From positions 1-16,004 of the forward strand of contig JBCCZC010000088.1 of assembly GCA_039188505.1 (NCBI GenBank): a DNA stretch of 16,004 nt. The letters are read 5' to 3'. The notes beneath the pieces were generated by a model. The model did not search any database and had not been told where the DNA came from. It worked only from the letters and a program-made list of their open reading frames with translations. Origin of the DNA: JBCCZC01 sp039188505. Lineage in GTDB: Bacteria; Pseudomonadota; Gammaproteobacteria; Xanthomonadales; SZUA-38. The stretch's first letter is position 1. Every line of letters begins with the position of its first letter. Shown here in pieces: positions 1-7,687 of this stretch. Both the position numbers and the translations under genes were made by a program.

Positions 1-1
1 C

Positions 2-727
2 CCGCAGGAGAGCATGGATCAGCTCCGCATGGAGTTCGAGAAGGGCAAGACCGAATCGCCGCCGACCGAGGAGCAGAAGGCGGAATTCGCGGCCACCATG
101 GACCGCCTTACGCGCGATGGCGCCGTCGACGAGCTCATGGCGGAGCTCGAGCCCCAGCTGGTGCAGATGTCCGCCCAGATGCCGATGATGATCGGCTTCG
201 GGCAGATGGCCGCCCAGCAGGCCCTGATGGAGAACCAGGACCTGACCATGGAGCAGAAGACGGCTGCCCAGGAGACGATGGCCGCCGCCTTCACGAAGAT
301 CTCGAGCATCAACTTCGGTGACGTCGCACTGGCCCGCCAGGCCGTCGAGTCGGTCGTCGGAACGGCCCGCTCACTCGAGCTGAGCACCATGGATGACCTC
401 CAGGCACTCGATTTCGACGGTGTCATGGGCAAGGCCGGCATGGTCATGGGCGGCGTGAAGAACGTACTGAATGTCTATGGCATCTCGATCGACGAGATGC
501 TGGACTCGATCTCGACCGAGGTCGTCTCGGAAGACGGGGATTCGGCCACGGTCGCCGTGAACTACTCGATCTTCGGTTCGGAGCAGCAGACCGAGGCGAA
601 CATGACGAAGGTCGATGGCCGCTGGTTCTCGGCCGACCTGATCGACCAGATCGAGAATGCCGATGCGGTCACCGACATGCTGAACCCGGCGTCCGAGCCG
701 GAGGCTGTCGTCGATCCGGCCGGCTGA
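2..727 (+). CDS. Hypothetical protein, 5' end outside window
   Basis: The frame is open to the window edge, so the true start probably lies upstream. An ATG at 14 has an AGGAG only 3 nt before it, which is too close for a good ribosome binding site. The visible 241 residues are acidic, rich in Met and Gln, and mostly predicted helical. The first two thirds contain clusters such as QMSAQMPMMIGFGQMA. The C-terminal part (SATVAVNYSIFGSEQQ, then KVDGRWFSADLI) looks like two beta strands ending in the DGRW pattern common in small periplasmic or NTF2-like domains, and the tail is Pro/Glu/Ala rich. I do not recognise the family and no catalytic motif is evident. It ends 81 bp before the tRNA gene on the same strand. 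I am confident it is coding, from codon use and length, but not of its function. Confidence 0.75.
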   Translation, partial: PQESMDQLRMEFEKGKTESPPTEEQKAEFAATMDRLTRDGAVDELMAELEPQLVQMSAQMPMMIGFGQMAAQQALMENQDLTMEQKTAAQETMAAAFTKISSINFGDVALARQAVESVVGTARSLELSTMDDLQALDFDGVMGKAGMVMGGVKNVLNVYGISIDEMLDSISTEVVSEDGDSATVAVNYSIFGSEQQTEANMTKVDGRWFSADLIDQIENADAVTDMLNPASEPEAVVDPAG

Positions 728-746
728 AGCGAGCCGACTTCGCCTG

Positions 747-775
747 TGGACCGCTATCAGCGGTTCGGCTAGACT
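747..775 (+). promoter_or_regulatory. Sigma70-type promoter of tRNA-Arg
   Basis: A -35 box TGGACC (747-752) and a -10 box TAGACT (770-775) are separated by 17 bp; each matches four of six consensus positions. The segment after the -10 is GC-rich, as in stable-RNA promoters under stringent control. Transcription would begin about 25 bp before the mature tRNA. A perfect inverted repeat ACCGCT-ATC-AGCGGT (750-764) overlaps the -35 and spacer; it may be an operator-like site or chance. Confidence 0.5.
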
Positions 776-808
776 ACGCGACCCTTCCGGCTCCGGCTGG
801 AAGGATCC

Positions 809-885
<77 letters not shown>

Positions 886-895
886 GTTTTTCGAG

Positions 896-924
896 AAACC
901 CCGCCTTGCGCGGGGTTTTTCTTT
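896..924 (+). terminator. Intrinsic terminator of tRNA-Arg
   Basis: A perfect 9-bp stem AAACCCCGC (896-904) / GCGGGGTTT (910-918) with a 5-nt loop CTTGC is followed by a T-rich tail (TTTCTTTT). It lies just after the tRNA 3' end on the same strand. Confidence 0.9.
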
Positions 925-999
925 TCCTGCTGCTCATTCCTTCGTCGAAAACGGGCCTACGGCGCCGTTGGTTCGGCGCCAGGGGCCTTGCGGATGTCC

Positions 1000-1094
1000 G
1001 AAAAGGGGTCAGGTATGTCGAAAAGGGGTCAGGTACATTTTTCGAACGAAAAATGTACCTGACCCCTTTTCGAAAAATGTACCTGACCCCTTTT
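1000..1094. repeat. Clustered palindromic 24-bp repeat, RAYT/REP-like
   Basis: Four copies of one unit lie in 95 bp. The core is AAAAGGGGTCAGGTACATTT. Copy 1 (1001-1015, plus) is truncated after GGTA. Copy 2 (1019-1044, plus) and copy 3 (1047-1072, minus) form perfect 26-bp inverted arms around a two-base AA centre. Copy 4 (1071-1094, minus) is a direct tandem repeat of the 24 bases 1047-1070. The block sits between the convergent tRNA-Arg and fghA genes, 12 bp past the fghA stop, so it may also act as a 3' hairpin for the adhC-fghA mRNA. GGGGTCAG-type palindromes like this are, from general knowledge, frequent around REP-associated tyrosine transposase genes. No such gene is in the window, so these copies would be non-autonomous. 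Confidence 0.85.
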
Positions 1095-1106
1095 CATGAC
1101 CCCGCT

Positions 1107-1945
1107 TCAGAAAAGGTGATCGGCGTGGAAGCGCACGTGGTCTTCCATGAAGCTCGCCATGAAGAAGTAGCTGTGGTCGTAGCCTTCCTGGAGGCGGTAG
1201 GTGAGCGGATAGTTTGCTTTGCGGCTGGCCGCCAGCAGCAGCTCGGGTTTCAGCTGCTCGTCGAGGAAGGTGTCGGCGCCGCCCTGGTCGATCAGCATCG
1301 GGATCCGGGTCGCCGGCCCCTGCAGGAGTTCGCTGCTGTCGTGGGCCCGCCAGGCCTCCCGATCCGGACCGAGGTAGCGGCCGAGCGCCTTCTCGCCCCA
1401 GGGGCAGTTCATCGGTGAGCAGATCGGCGCGAAGGCCGACACGGAGCGATAGGCCTCCGGGTTGCGGAGCGCGATCGTCAGCGCCCCGTGCCCGCCCATC
1501 GAGTGACCGGAGATACTGACCCGGTCACCGTCGACGGGTAGGCTCGCGTTCACCAGCGTCGGCAGCTCCTCGACCACGTAGTCGTACATCCGGTAGTGGG
1601 TCGCCCACGGCGCCTCGGTGGCGTTGACGTAGAAGCCGGCGCCGAGGCCGAAGTCCCAGGCGCCGTCGGGATCGTCGGGCACGCCCTCACCGCGCGGGCT
1701 CGTATCCGGCGCGACGACGGCGATGCCGTAGAGCGCCGCGAACTGCTGGGCGCCGGCCTTCGTGACGAAGTTCTCGTCCGTGCAGGTCAGGCCCGAGAGC
1801 CAGTAGAGCACCGGCACCGCCTCGCTGCGGGCCGCCGGCGGGAGAAACGCCGAGAACGTCATGTCGCAATCGAGCACGGCAGACCGGTGCCGGTACCGCC
1901 GCTGTTCGCCGCCGAAGCAGCGGTTCGAGCCGATCAGTTCACCCA

Positions 1946-1946
<1 letters not shown>
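1107..1946 (-). CDS. fghA: S-formylglutathione hydrolase
   Basis: The 279-residue alpha/beta-hydrolase hydrolyses S-formylglutathione to formate and glutathione in the cytoplasm, the second step of glutathione-dependent formaldehyde detoxification. The nucleophile elbow is GHSMGG with Ser149. The other catalytic residues are Asp225 (DQGGADTFL) and His258 (GYDHSYFF). The conserved SGLTCTDENF motif near residue 55 carries the Cys known in this family to modulate activity. FVNATEAPW and HYRMYDYVVEELP are also typical. The length matches the usual roughly 280 residues. The ATG start overlaps the adhC stop by one base (TGATG), so translation is probably coupled. A longer frame continues upstream inside adhC, but starting there makes no sense for this family. 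Nothing is truncated or unusual. Confidence 0.96.
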
Positions 1947-3052
<1,106 letters not shown>

Positions 3053-3162
3053 GGCTGCTTCCCCTCTCTCGTTGTCCGCGCTGGATCCGCGCGTCAGGAC
3101 CATGAACTGTGCCTGTCCTGGCTGATTTGAACAAGATCCGGACGCGATCCGGGGAATTGCTA

Positions 3163-3191
3163 TTGATAATGATTATCATTTAGAAGATAAT
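3163..3191 (+). promoter_or_regulatory. Sigma70 promoter with embedded Fur box
   Basis: The -35 TTGATA (3163-3168) and -10 GATAAT (3186-3191) each match five of six consensus positions, with an ideal 17-bp spacer. This is the best plus-strand promoter in the window, and it predicts a start near A3198. The Fur box overlaps its -35 and spacer, so holo-Fur would block RNA polymerase. The nearest plus-strand coding start is about 225 bp away, beyond a strong terminator, so the primary product is probably a short RNA. Confidence 0.75.
3164..3178. promoter_or_regulatory. Fur box, perfect 7-1-7 inverted repeat
   Basis: TGATAAT-G-ATTATCA matches the classical 7-1-7 Fur motif at every defined position. 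It stands out as an AT-rich island in GC-rich DNA, which argues against chance. It could also affect divergent transcription toward adhC, but no convincing minus-strand promoter overlaps it. A weak candidate (TTATCT, 16 bp, TATCAA on the minus strand) is possible. Confidence 0.85.
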
Positions 3192-3197
3192 GGCCCC

Positions 3198-3291
3198 AGT
3201 TCGACGCGATGCCGTCCCCTCTCTGCCGGCTCCGTCCACCTGTTGCTCTCCAAAGCAAACCATTGCGCCCCGCTTGCGGGGCGTTTTTTTT
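3198..3291 (+). ncRNA. Predicted Fur-repressed small RNA (RyhB/PrrF-like architecture)
   Basis: A near-consensus promoter overlapped by a perfect Fur box is followed about 95 nt later by a strong intrinsic terminator, with no good ORF between. That size and layout match iron-starvation sRNAs such as RyhB, PrrF and NrrF. Three hairpins can be drawn. GCCG (3211-3214) with CGGC (3227-3230) exposes a 12-nt loop UCCCCUCUCUGC. UUGCU (3243-3247) with AGCAA (3254-3258) exposes CUCCAA. The terminator stem (3266-3283) is followed by eight U. Both loops are C/U-rich and could pair with Shine-Dalgarno sequences. Loop bases 3215-3224 (UCCCCUCUCU) are exactly complementary to the adhC ribosome binding site (3069-3060). 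There is no sequence match to a known sRNA that I recognise. The alternative is an attenuated leader of the downstream RND operon. Confidence 0.6.
3266..3291 (+). terminator. Strong intrinsic terminator of the predicted sRNA
   Basis: The perfect inverted repeat CGCCCCGC (3266-3273) / GCGGGGCG (3276-3283), in practice a 6-bp stem with loop GCTTGC, is followed immediately by eight T (3284-3291). The T-run is only on the plus side, so it ends plus-strand transcripts. No plus-strand protein gene lies directly upstream, so it must serve a transcript started at the Fur-box promoter. It also makes an RND start at 3243 untenable. Confidence 0.9.
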
Positions 3292-3422
3292 GCCCGATTC
3301 GCGCCAGCGCGCCGCGCCAGGCGCGTTCTGACATACAATGCGGAGCAGATCTGGCCGGGGCTGCTGCGACGATTCTTCGATGCCGACAGTCGGCCAACCT
3401 GCAGCAGCCGGGGGAATCGGTC
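3292..3422 (+). other. Non-coding leader upstream of the RND operon
   Basis: This completes the 370-bp gene-free stretch 3053-3422. The segment is very GC-rich with GCGC-type short repeats. A -10-like TACAAT (3334-3339) is the only promoter-like element and has no recognisable -35, so the RND promoter is uncertain. GGGGGAA (3410-3416) is the likely ribosome binding site for the TTG at 3423. On the other side of the Fur box, 3053-3162 holds the adhC leader and an imperfect repeat (GATCCGG twice, 3135-3151). I see nothing else. Confidence 0.4.
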
Positions 3423-6400
3423 TTGCGCCTCACGCAGCTCAGTATCGCCAACCCTGCAGCCGTCGCGATCGTCGCGGCGGTGCTGGTGATGCTGGGCCTC
3501 GTGTCCGTATTCAACATGCCGGCCCAGCTCCTGCCGCCCATCGAAAAACCGATCATCAGCGTCGTTTCGACCTGGCCCGGCGCCTCGCCGCGGGAAATCG
3601 AGTCGGAGCTCACCGTGCCCATCGAGGAGGTGCTTCAGGGCACGCCGGGGATGACCGAGATGGCGACGTGGAGCATGCCGAACCTCGGCTGGATGCAGCT
3701 CGAATTCGCGCTCGAAACCGACATGACCCGGGCCCTGATCGACATCATCAGCCGCCTGAACCGGCTGCGGCCGCTGCCCGCCAACGCCGAACGGCCCCAG
3801 GTCATGATGGGTGAATGGGGCGATGCCAACGACCAGCTGATCGAGTACTACGTCCAGCAGGCAGCGGGCACCGAGGATCAGCTGTTCGAGAACAAGCGCT
3901 TTCTCCGCGAGGTCATCGTGCCGCGCCTGCGGTCGCTCTACGGGGTGTCCCAGGTCGACATGTTCGATTCCTCGGGGAGCGCCAGCGATCAGCTGCAGAT
4001 CATCGTCGATCCCTACCGGGCCGCGGAACTCGGAATCGATATCGCCCGCGCCGCGGACCGCATCGGCCGCTCGGCCGACATCTCCTCGGGCGTCGTCGAT
4101 GTGGGCCGGCGGAGCTACACGCTGCGGGTGGAGGGTCGCTACGACGTCGACGAGCTGGCCGGCCTCATTCTCGAATGGCGGGGTGGCCTGCCGATCCGCC
4201 TCGGGGACGTCGCGGAGATCACCTACGGCCCACCCCAGCGCGAGGGCTTCATCTATCACAATGGTCTGACCGCGGCACGGCTTGCGATCGGCAAGGCTAC
4301 CGACGCCAACGTTCTCGAAGCCCTGGCCGGCGTCAAGGCGGCCATCGCCGAGCTGAACGCCGGTGTCTTCGCAGAGCGCGGCATGCACGCCGAATACAGC
4401 TTCGACCCCGGCGTCTACATCAACCGGTCGATCCGTCTTCTCGGCGGCAACCTGATCGCTGGCGTCGTCCTGGCTATCGGCGTCCTCTGGCTGTTCCTCC
4501 GGCAGTGGCGCGCGACCCTGCTCATCGCGCTCGCGATCCCCGTCTGCCTGCTGGCGACCTTCGTGGTGCTCTCGCTCGCAGGCCGGTCGATGAACGTGAT
4601 CTCCCTGGCCGGCCTGGCGTTTGCGACCGGCATGGTCCTCGACGCCGCGATCGTGGTGCTCGAGAATATCGTGCGCCTGCGCGAGGGCGGGACCGACCCG
4701 GAGGAGGCCAGCGATCGGGGCACGAGCCAGGTCTGGGGGGCGCTGCTCGCCTCGACAGCCACGACCGTCGCGATCTTCATTCCGATCATGTTTCTCGAAG
4801 ACGTCGAGGGGCAGATGTTTGCCGACCTGGCGCTGACCATCGCTATCGGCGTCACCATCTCACTCATCGTCGCGGTCACGCTGCTGCCCACCAGTGCCCG
4901 CTACTGGCTCCGGCGCCTGCCGCCCACGCCCCGGGCCGACAGCGCCTGGGATCGCCTCTCCGATCGCATTATCGGCCTCACCGATTCGCAGCCGAAACGG
5001 TTGGGCTGGGTGGGCGGCCTCATCGCGATTTCGTTGGCGCTCACCGTTCAGCTCTGGCCGGAGAGCAACTACCTGCCTCCGGTGAAGCGCGACACCGTCG
5101 ACAGCTTCCTGTTCTTCCCGCCGGGCACCAACGTGGAGACGTCGGATCGCGAGATCGCCCAGCTCATGAACGAACGCCTCGCGCCGTATCTGGCCGGCGA
5201 GAATGACTTCGAGGTCCGGGACTATTTCCTCTGGTCCTTCCCCGGCGGCGGTGGCGGCTGGCTGGCCATCAACCCGGTCGAGGGCACGGACCTGGAGGGC
5301 TTCAAGGATCATGTCCAGAGCGAGATCGTTGCGGGGGTCCCCGACACCTTCGGCTTCACGATGCGGCGCAGCCTCTTCGGCGGCTTCGAGGACAGCAACA
5401 GCGTCGAGCTGCGCATCACGTCGACCGATATCGAAGCGCTCAAGCCGGTCGTGGGCCAGGCCATGCAGGCGATCATGAGCGGCATTCCGGGCGCTTCGGC
5501 CTCGCCCCAGCCTGATCCCTTCGCGGAAGCGAACGAGCTGCGCTTCACGCCTGACGACGTCCGGCTCGCCGAGGTGGGTTGGACCCGCGCCGACCTCACC
5601 CGGGTGATCCTGGAGATGGGGCAGGGCGTCTGGCTTGGTGAGTACTTCACGGGCCGTGAGCGGGTGGACATCTATCTCAAGACGCCGCGCTTCGACGATC
5701 CCGAGAGCATGGCGGCGATGCCCGTCGCGACGCCGCTGGGTGGGGTCGTGCCCCTCGGCGAGCTGGCGCGCCTCGATATCGCTCCCTCGCCCGCCATGGT
5801 GATCCGCATCAACCGGGCCCGGAACTACAGCCTGATCGTCAATCCGCCGCCCGGGATGTCCCTCGAGGCCCTCGTCGAGCGCCTGCAGACCGAGATCGAA
5901 CCCCAGCTGCGCGCGCAGATGCCAGCGGACGGCGATATCGCCTACGCCGGTAGCGTCGAGGATCTCGATCGTGCCATCGGCACCCTCGGCCTGAACTTCC
6001 TGACCGCGTTCGGCCTGCTGATCCTCATCATGGCGGGCTTGTTCCGGTCCCTGAAGGACGCGCTGCTCGTCGTCATCTCCATTCCGCTTGCGTGCGTCGG
6101 CGGCGTCATCGCAATCCGCATCGCGGACCTCACCATCGGCCTCACGAAGGGCACGCCCGACCTCACGCACCTGCCGCTCGACCTCCTGGGCATGATCGGT
6201 TTCATCATCCTGCTCGGCCTGGTGGTCAACAACGCGATCCTGCTCGTGGCGCAGACCCGTGCGGCCGAGGCCCAGGGGCTCAGCCGCGTGGACGCGGTGC
6301 ACCAGGCGCTCCGCTATCGGCTGCGGCCGATCTTCATGAGCACGCTCACCAGCCTCTTCGGCATGCTGCCCCTGCTGCTGGTGCCCGGGTCCGGCAGCGA

Positions 6401-6551
6401 GATCTACCGCGGCATGGCTGCGGCGATCGTCAGGGGCATGAGCGTGTCCACGCTGTTCACCCTCATCCTGCTTCCCAGCCTGCTGCAGCTTACGGCGCGG
6501 CGGCGCGGCGCTCGCGTGGGGGACGGCCGTCACGTGCCGGCCGGGTCATGA
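3423..6551 (+). CDS. RND-family efflux permease, inner membrane subunit
   Basis: The 1042-residue proton-driven RND pump (AcrB/MMPL superfamily) would export substrates from periplasm or inner membrane through a tripartite channel. TM1 (about residues 10-32) is followed by a large periplasmic porter loop, a TM2-6 block from about residue 344, a second loop, and TM8-12 near the C-terminus. TM4 carries GMVLDAAIVVLEN with Asp407 but Ala408, where AcrB has two Asp; the Asp-Ala form resembles metal-type pumps such as CusA. TM10 reads GLVVNNAILL, so the AcrB Lys940 position is Asn936. The substrate is unknown. I chose the TTG start at 3423 because MRLTQLSIANPAAV is the family N-terminus, GGGGGAA lies 6 nt upstream, and the longer frame to 3243 runs through a terminator. 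The adaptor follows with an ATGA overlap. A Fur-box promoter lies 230 bp upstream but is separated by a terminator. Confidence 0.93.
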   Translation: MRLTQLSIANPAAVAIVAAVLVMLGLVSVFNMPAQLLPPIEKPIISVVSTWPGASPREIESELTVPIEEVLQGTPGMTEMATWSMPNLGWMQLEFALETDMTRALIDIISRLNRLRPLPANAERPQVMMGEWGDANDQLIEYYVQQAAGTEDQLFENKRFLREVIVPRLRSLYGVSQVDMFDSSGSASDQLQIIVDPYRAAELGIDIARAADRIGRSADISSGVVDVGRRSYTLRVEGRYDVDELAGLILEWRGGLPIRLGDVAEITYGPPQREGFIYHNGLTAARLAIGKATDANVLEALAGVKAAIAELNAGVFAERGMHAEYSFDPGVYINRSIRLLGGNLIAGVVLAIGVLWLFLRQWRATLLIALAIPVCLLATFVVLSLAGRSMNVISLAGLAFATGMVLDAAIVVLENIVRLREGGTDPEEASDRGTSQVWGALLASTATTVAIFIPIMFLEDVEGQMFADLALTIAIGVTISLIVAVTLLPTSARYWLRRLPPTPRADSAWDRLSDRIIGLTDSQPKRLGWVGGLIAISLALTVQLWPESNYLPPVKRDTVDSFLFFPPGTNVETSDREIAQLMNERLAPYLAGENDFEVRDYFLWSFPGGGGGWLAINPVEGTDLEGFKDHVQSEIVAGVPDTFGFTMRRSLFGGFEDSNSVELRITSTDIEALKPVVGQAMQAIMSGIPGASASPQPDPFAEANELRFTPDDVRLAEVGWTRADLTRVILEMGQGVWLGEYFTGRERVDIYLKTPRFDDPESMAAMPVATPLGGVVPLGELARLDIAPSPAMVIRINRARNYSLIVNPPPGMSLEALVERLQTEIEPQLRAQMPADGDIAYAGSVEDLDRAIGTLGLNFLTAFGLLILIMAGLFRSLKDALLVVISIPLACVGGVIAIRIADLTIGLTKGTPDLTHLPLDLLGMIGFIILLGLVVNNAILLVAQTRAAEAQGLSRVDAVHQALRYRLRPIFMSTLTSLFGMLPLLLVPGSGSEIYRGMAAAIVRGMSVSTLFTLILLPSLLQLTARRRGARVGDGRHVPAGS

Positions 6552-7609
6552 GAGGTCAGCTGACGCAACTCGCCCGGCTCGCTGCATTCGCCTCCGCGCT
6601 GGTGGTCTGCGGGGCGTCCGCCCAGGATTCCATGGCGTTTCCTCCCGCGCGGGTCGAGGTGGCGGCCGCCGAGATCCGGACCCTGGCGCCCACGGCGGAC
6701 CTGACCGGTTCCGTCATCAGCCTCAACGACTCGCGGCTGGCGAGCGAGGTCGAGGGCGTGGTCATCTGGAGCGCCGAGGTCGGGGACGTGGTGGCGGCAG
6801 GAGACGTCATCGTGCGCCTCGATCCGCGCCTCCTGCACGTGGCGGAGCGGCGCGCCCAGGCCACCGTCGAGCGCCTGGAGGCGGACCTGCGCCTGCGTGA
6901 GGAGGAGCTGCGCCGGGCGCAGGACCTCGCGAAGACCAACAACGCCTCGGCGACGCTGCTCGACGAATCGCTGGCTGCCCGCGACGGCGCCCGCGCCCAG
7001 CTCGCGGACGCCCGTGCGATGCTGGAGCGTGCGACCGACGACCTCGATCGGGCTGCCCTGCGCGCCCCCTTCCCGGGTCACGTGATCGAGCGCCTGGCAA
7101 GCCTCGGCGAGTACGTCAGCGTCGGCGAGCCGGTCCTGCGCCTGGTGGACACGCAGAGCCTCGAGATCGCGGTCCCCATCCCGATCGATCTCGCCGAGTT
7201 CCTCGTCGCGGGCGAAGCGCTCGCGGTACGCCGGGGCGATCGGCGGGAGGCCCACCCGCTGCGCACCGTCGTGCCCGTTGGGGATCCGGTCTCCCGCATG
7301 GTCGAGGCGCGCTTGAGCGCAGCCCCGGGCGACTGGCTGGTCGGCACGCCGGTGACCGTCAGCGTCCCGAACGCGACGGCCCGCACCCTGGTCGCCGTGC
7401 CCCGGGACGCCCTCGTGGAACGCGGCAGCAACGTGTCCGTCTTTCGCGTGACCGCTGAGGGCACGGCCGAACAGCTCCCGGTGGAGGTCGTCGTGACCGT
7501 CGGCCTCTGGGTCGGGATTGCCGAAGGCATCACCGCCGGGGATCGCGTCATCGTCCGCGGTGCGGAGCGACTGGCGCCGGGCCAGGCGGTGGAGGTCGCG
7601 AGCGACTAG
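6548..7609 (+). CDS. RND periplasmic adaptor (HlyD/AcrA-type membrane fusion protein)
   Basis: The 353-residue protein links the inner-membrane pump to an outer-membrane channel. A Sec signal peptide covers residues 1-25 with likely cleavage after CGASA. The Cys at 21 is preceded by Val, so the lipobox is poor and I do not call it a lipoprotein. The barrel and lipoyl half-domains lie at about 36-93 (GVVIWSAEVGDVVAAGDVIV) and 168-202 (LRAPFPGHVIERLASLGEYV). Between them is a charged heptad-like coiled coil (about 96-165, rich in Arg, Ala, Glu and Leu), which forms the alpha hairpin. The C-terminal third gives the beta-barrel and membrane-proximal domains (TLVAVPRDALVERG, GITAGDRVIVRGAERLAPGQ). 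The ATG overlaps the permease stop as ATGA, so the two are co-translated. The gene order permease then adaptor is the reverse of acrAB, and no TolC-type channel follows. Confidence 0.93.
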   Translation: MRGQLTQLARLAAFASALVVCGASAQDSMAFPPARVEVAAAEIRTLAPTADLTGSVISLNDSRLASEVEGVVIWSAEVGDVVAAGDVIVRLDPRLLHVAERRAQATVERLEADLRLREEELRRAQDLAKTNNASATLLDESLAARDGARAQLADARAMLERATDDLDRAALRAPFPGHVIERLASLGEYVSVGEPVLRLVDTQSLEIAVPIPIDLAEFLVAGEALAVRRGDRREAHPLRTVVPVGDPVSRMVEARLSAAPGDWLVGTPVTVSVPNATARTLVAVPRDALVERGSNVSVFRVTAEGTAEQLPVEVVVTVGLWVGIAEGITAGDRVIVRGAERLAPGQAVEVASD

Positions 7610-7687
7610 GGCTCGCCAGGCACCGCGCTGCATTGATCGCCCGGTGAGGTACGATGGCGCGATTCGTCCCTCCGCGAGGATTTCCCT

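Noticed and set aside
1000..1094. CRISPR array
   Set aside because: Repeat units are in both orientations and abut each other without regular unique spacers; no cas genes.
906..1418. Plus-strand ORF across the terminator and palindromic repeats
   Set aside because: It starts in the tRNA terminator, translates the repeats and then runs antisense to fghA; no domain.
3243..3422. N-terminal extension of the RND permease from an ATG at 3243
   Set aside because: It runs through a strong intrinsic terminator and gives 60 residues unlike any RND N-terminus. TTG 3423 fits the family and has a ribosome binding site.
3190..3489. Plus-strand ORF beginning at ATG 3190
   Set aside because: The ATG overlaps the -10 box, the frame crosses the terminator, there is no ribosome binding site, and the product is Arg/Pro/Cys-rich.
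3815..5206. Plus-strand 463-codon frame overlapping the RND permease
   Set aside because: The product is Arg-rich low complexity in an alternate frame of a clear RND gene.
4860..6533. Long minus-strand open frame (557 codons) antisense to the RND permease, and similar ones at 3180-4388 and 6530-8539
   Set aside because: The translations are Arg/His/Asp/Gly-rich with no domain, typical of antisense frames in GC-rich genes. The plus-strand permease, adaptor and Sua5 are unmistakable.
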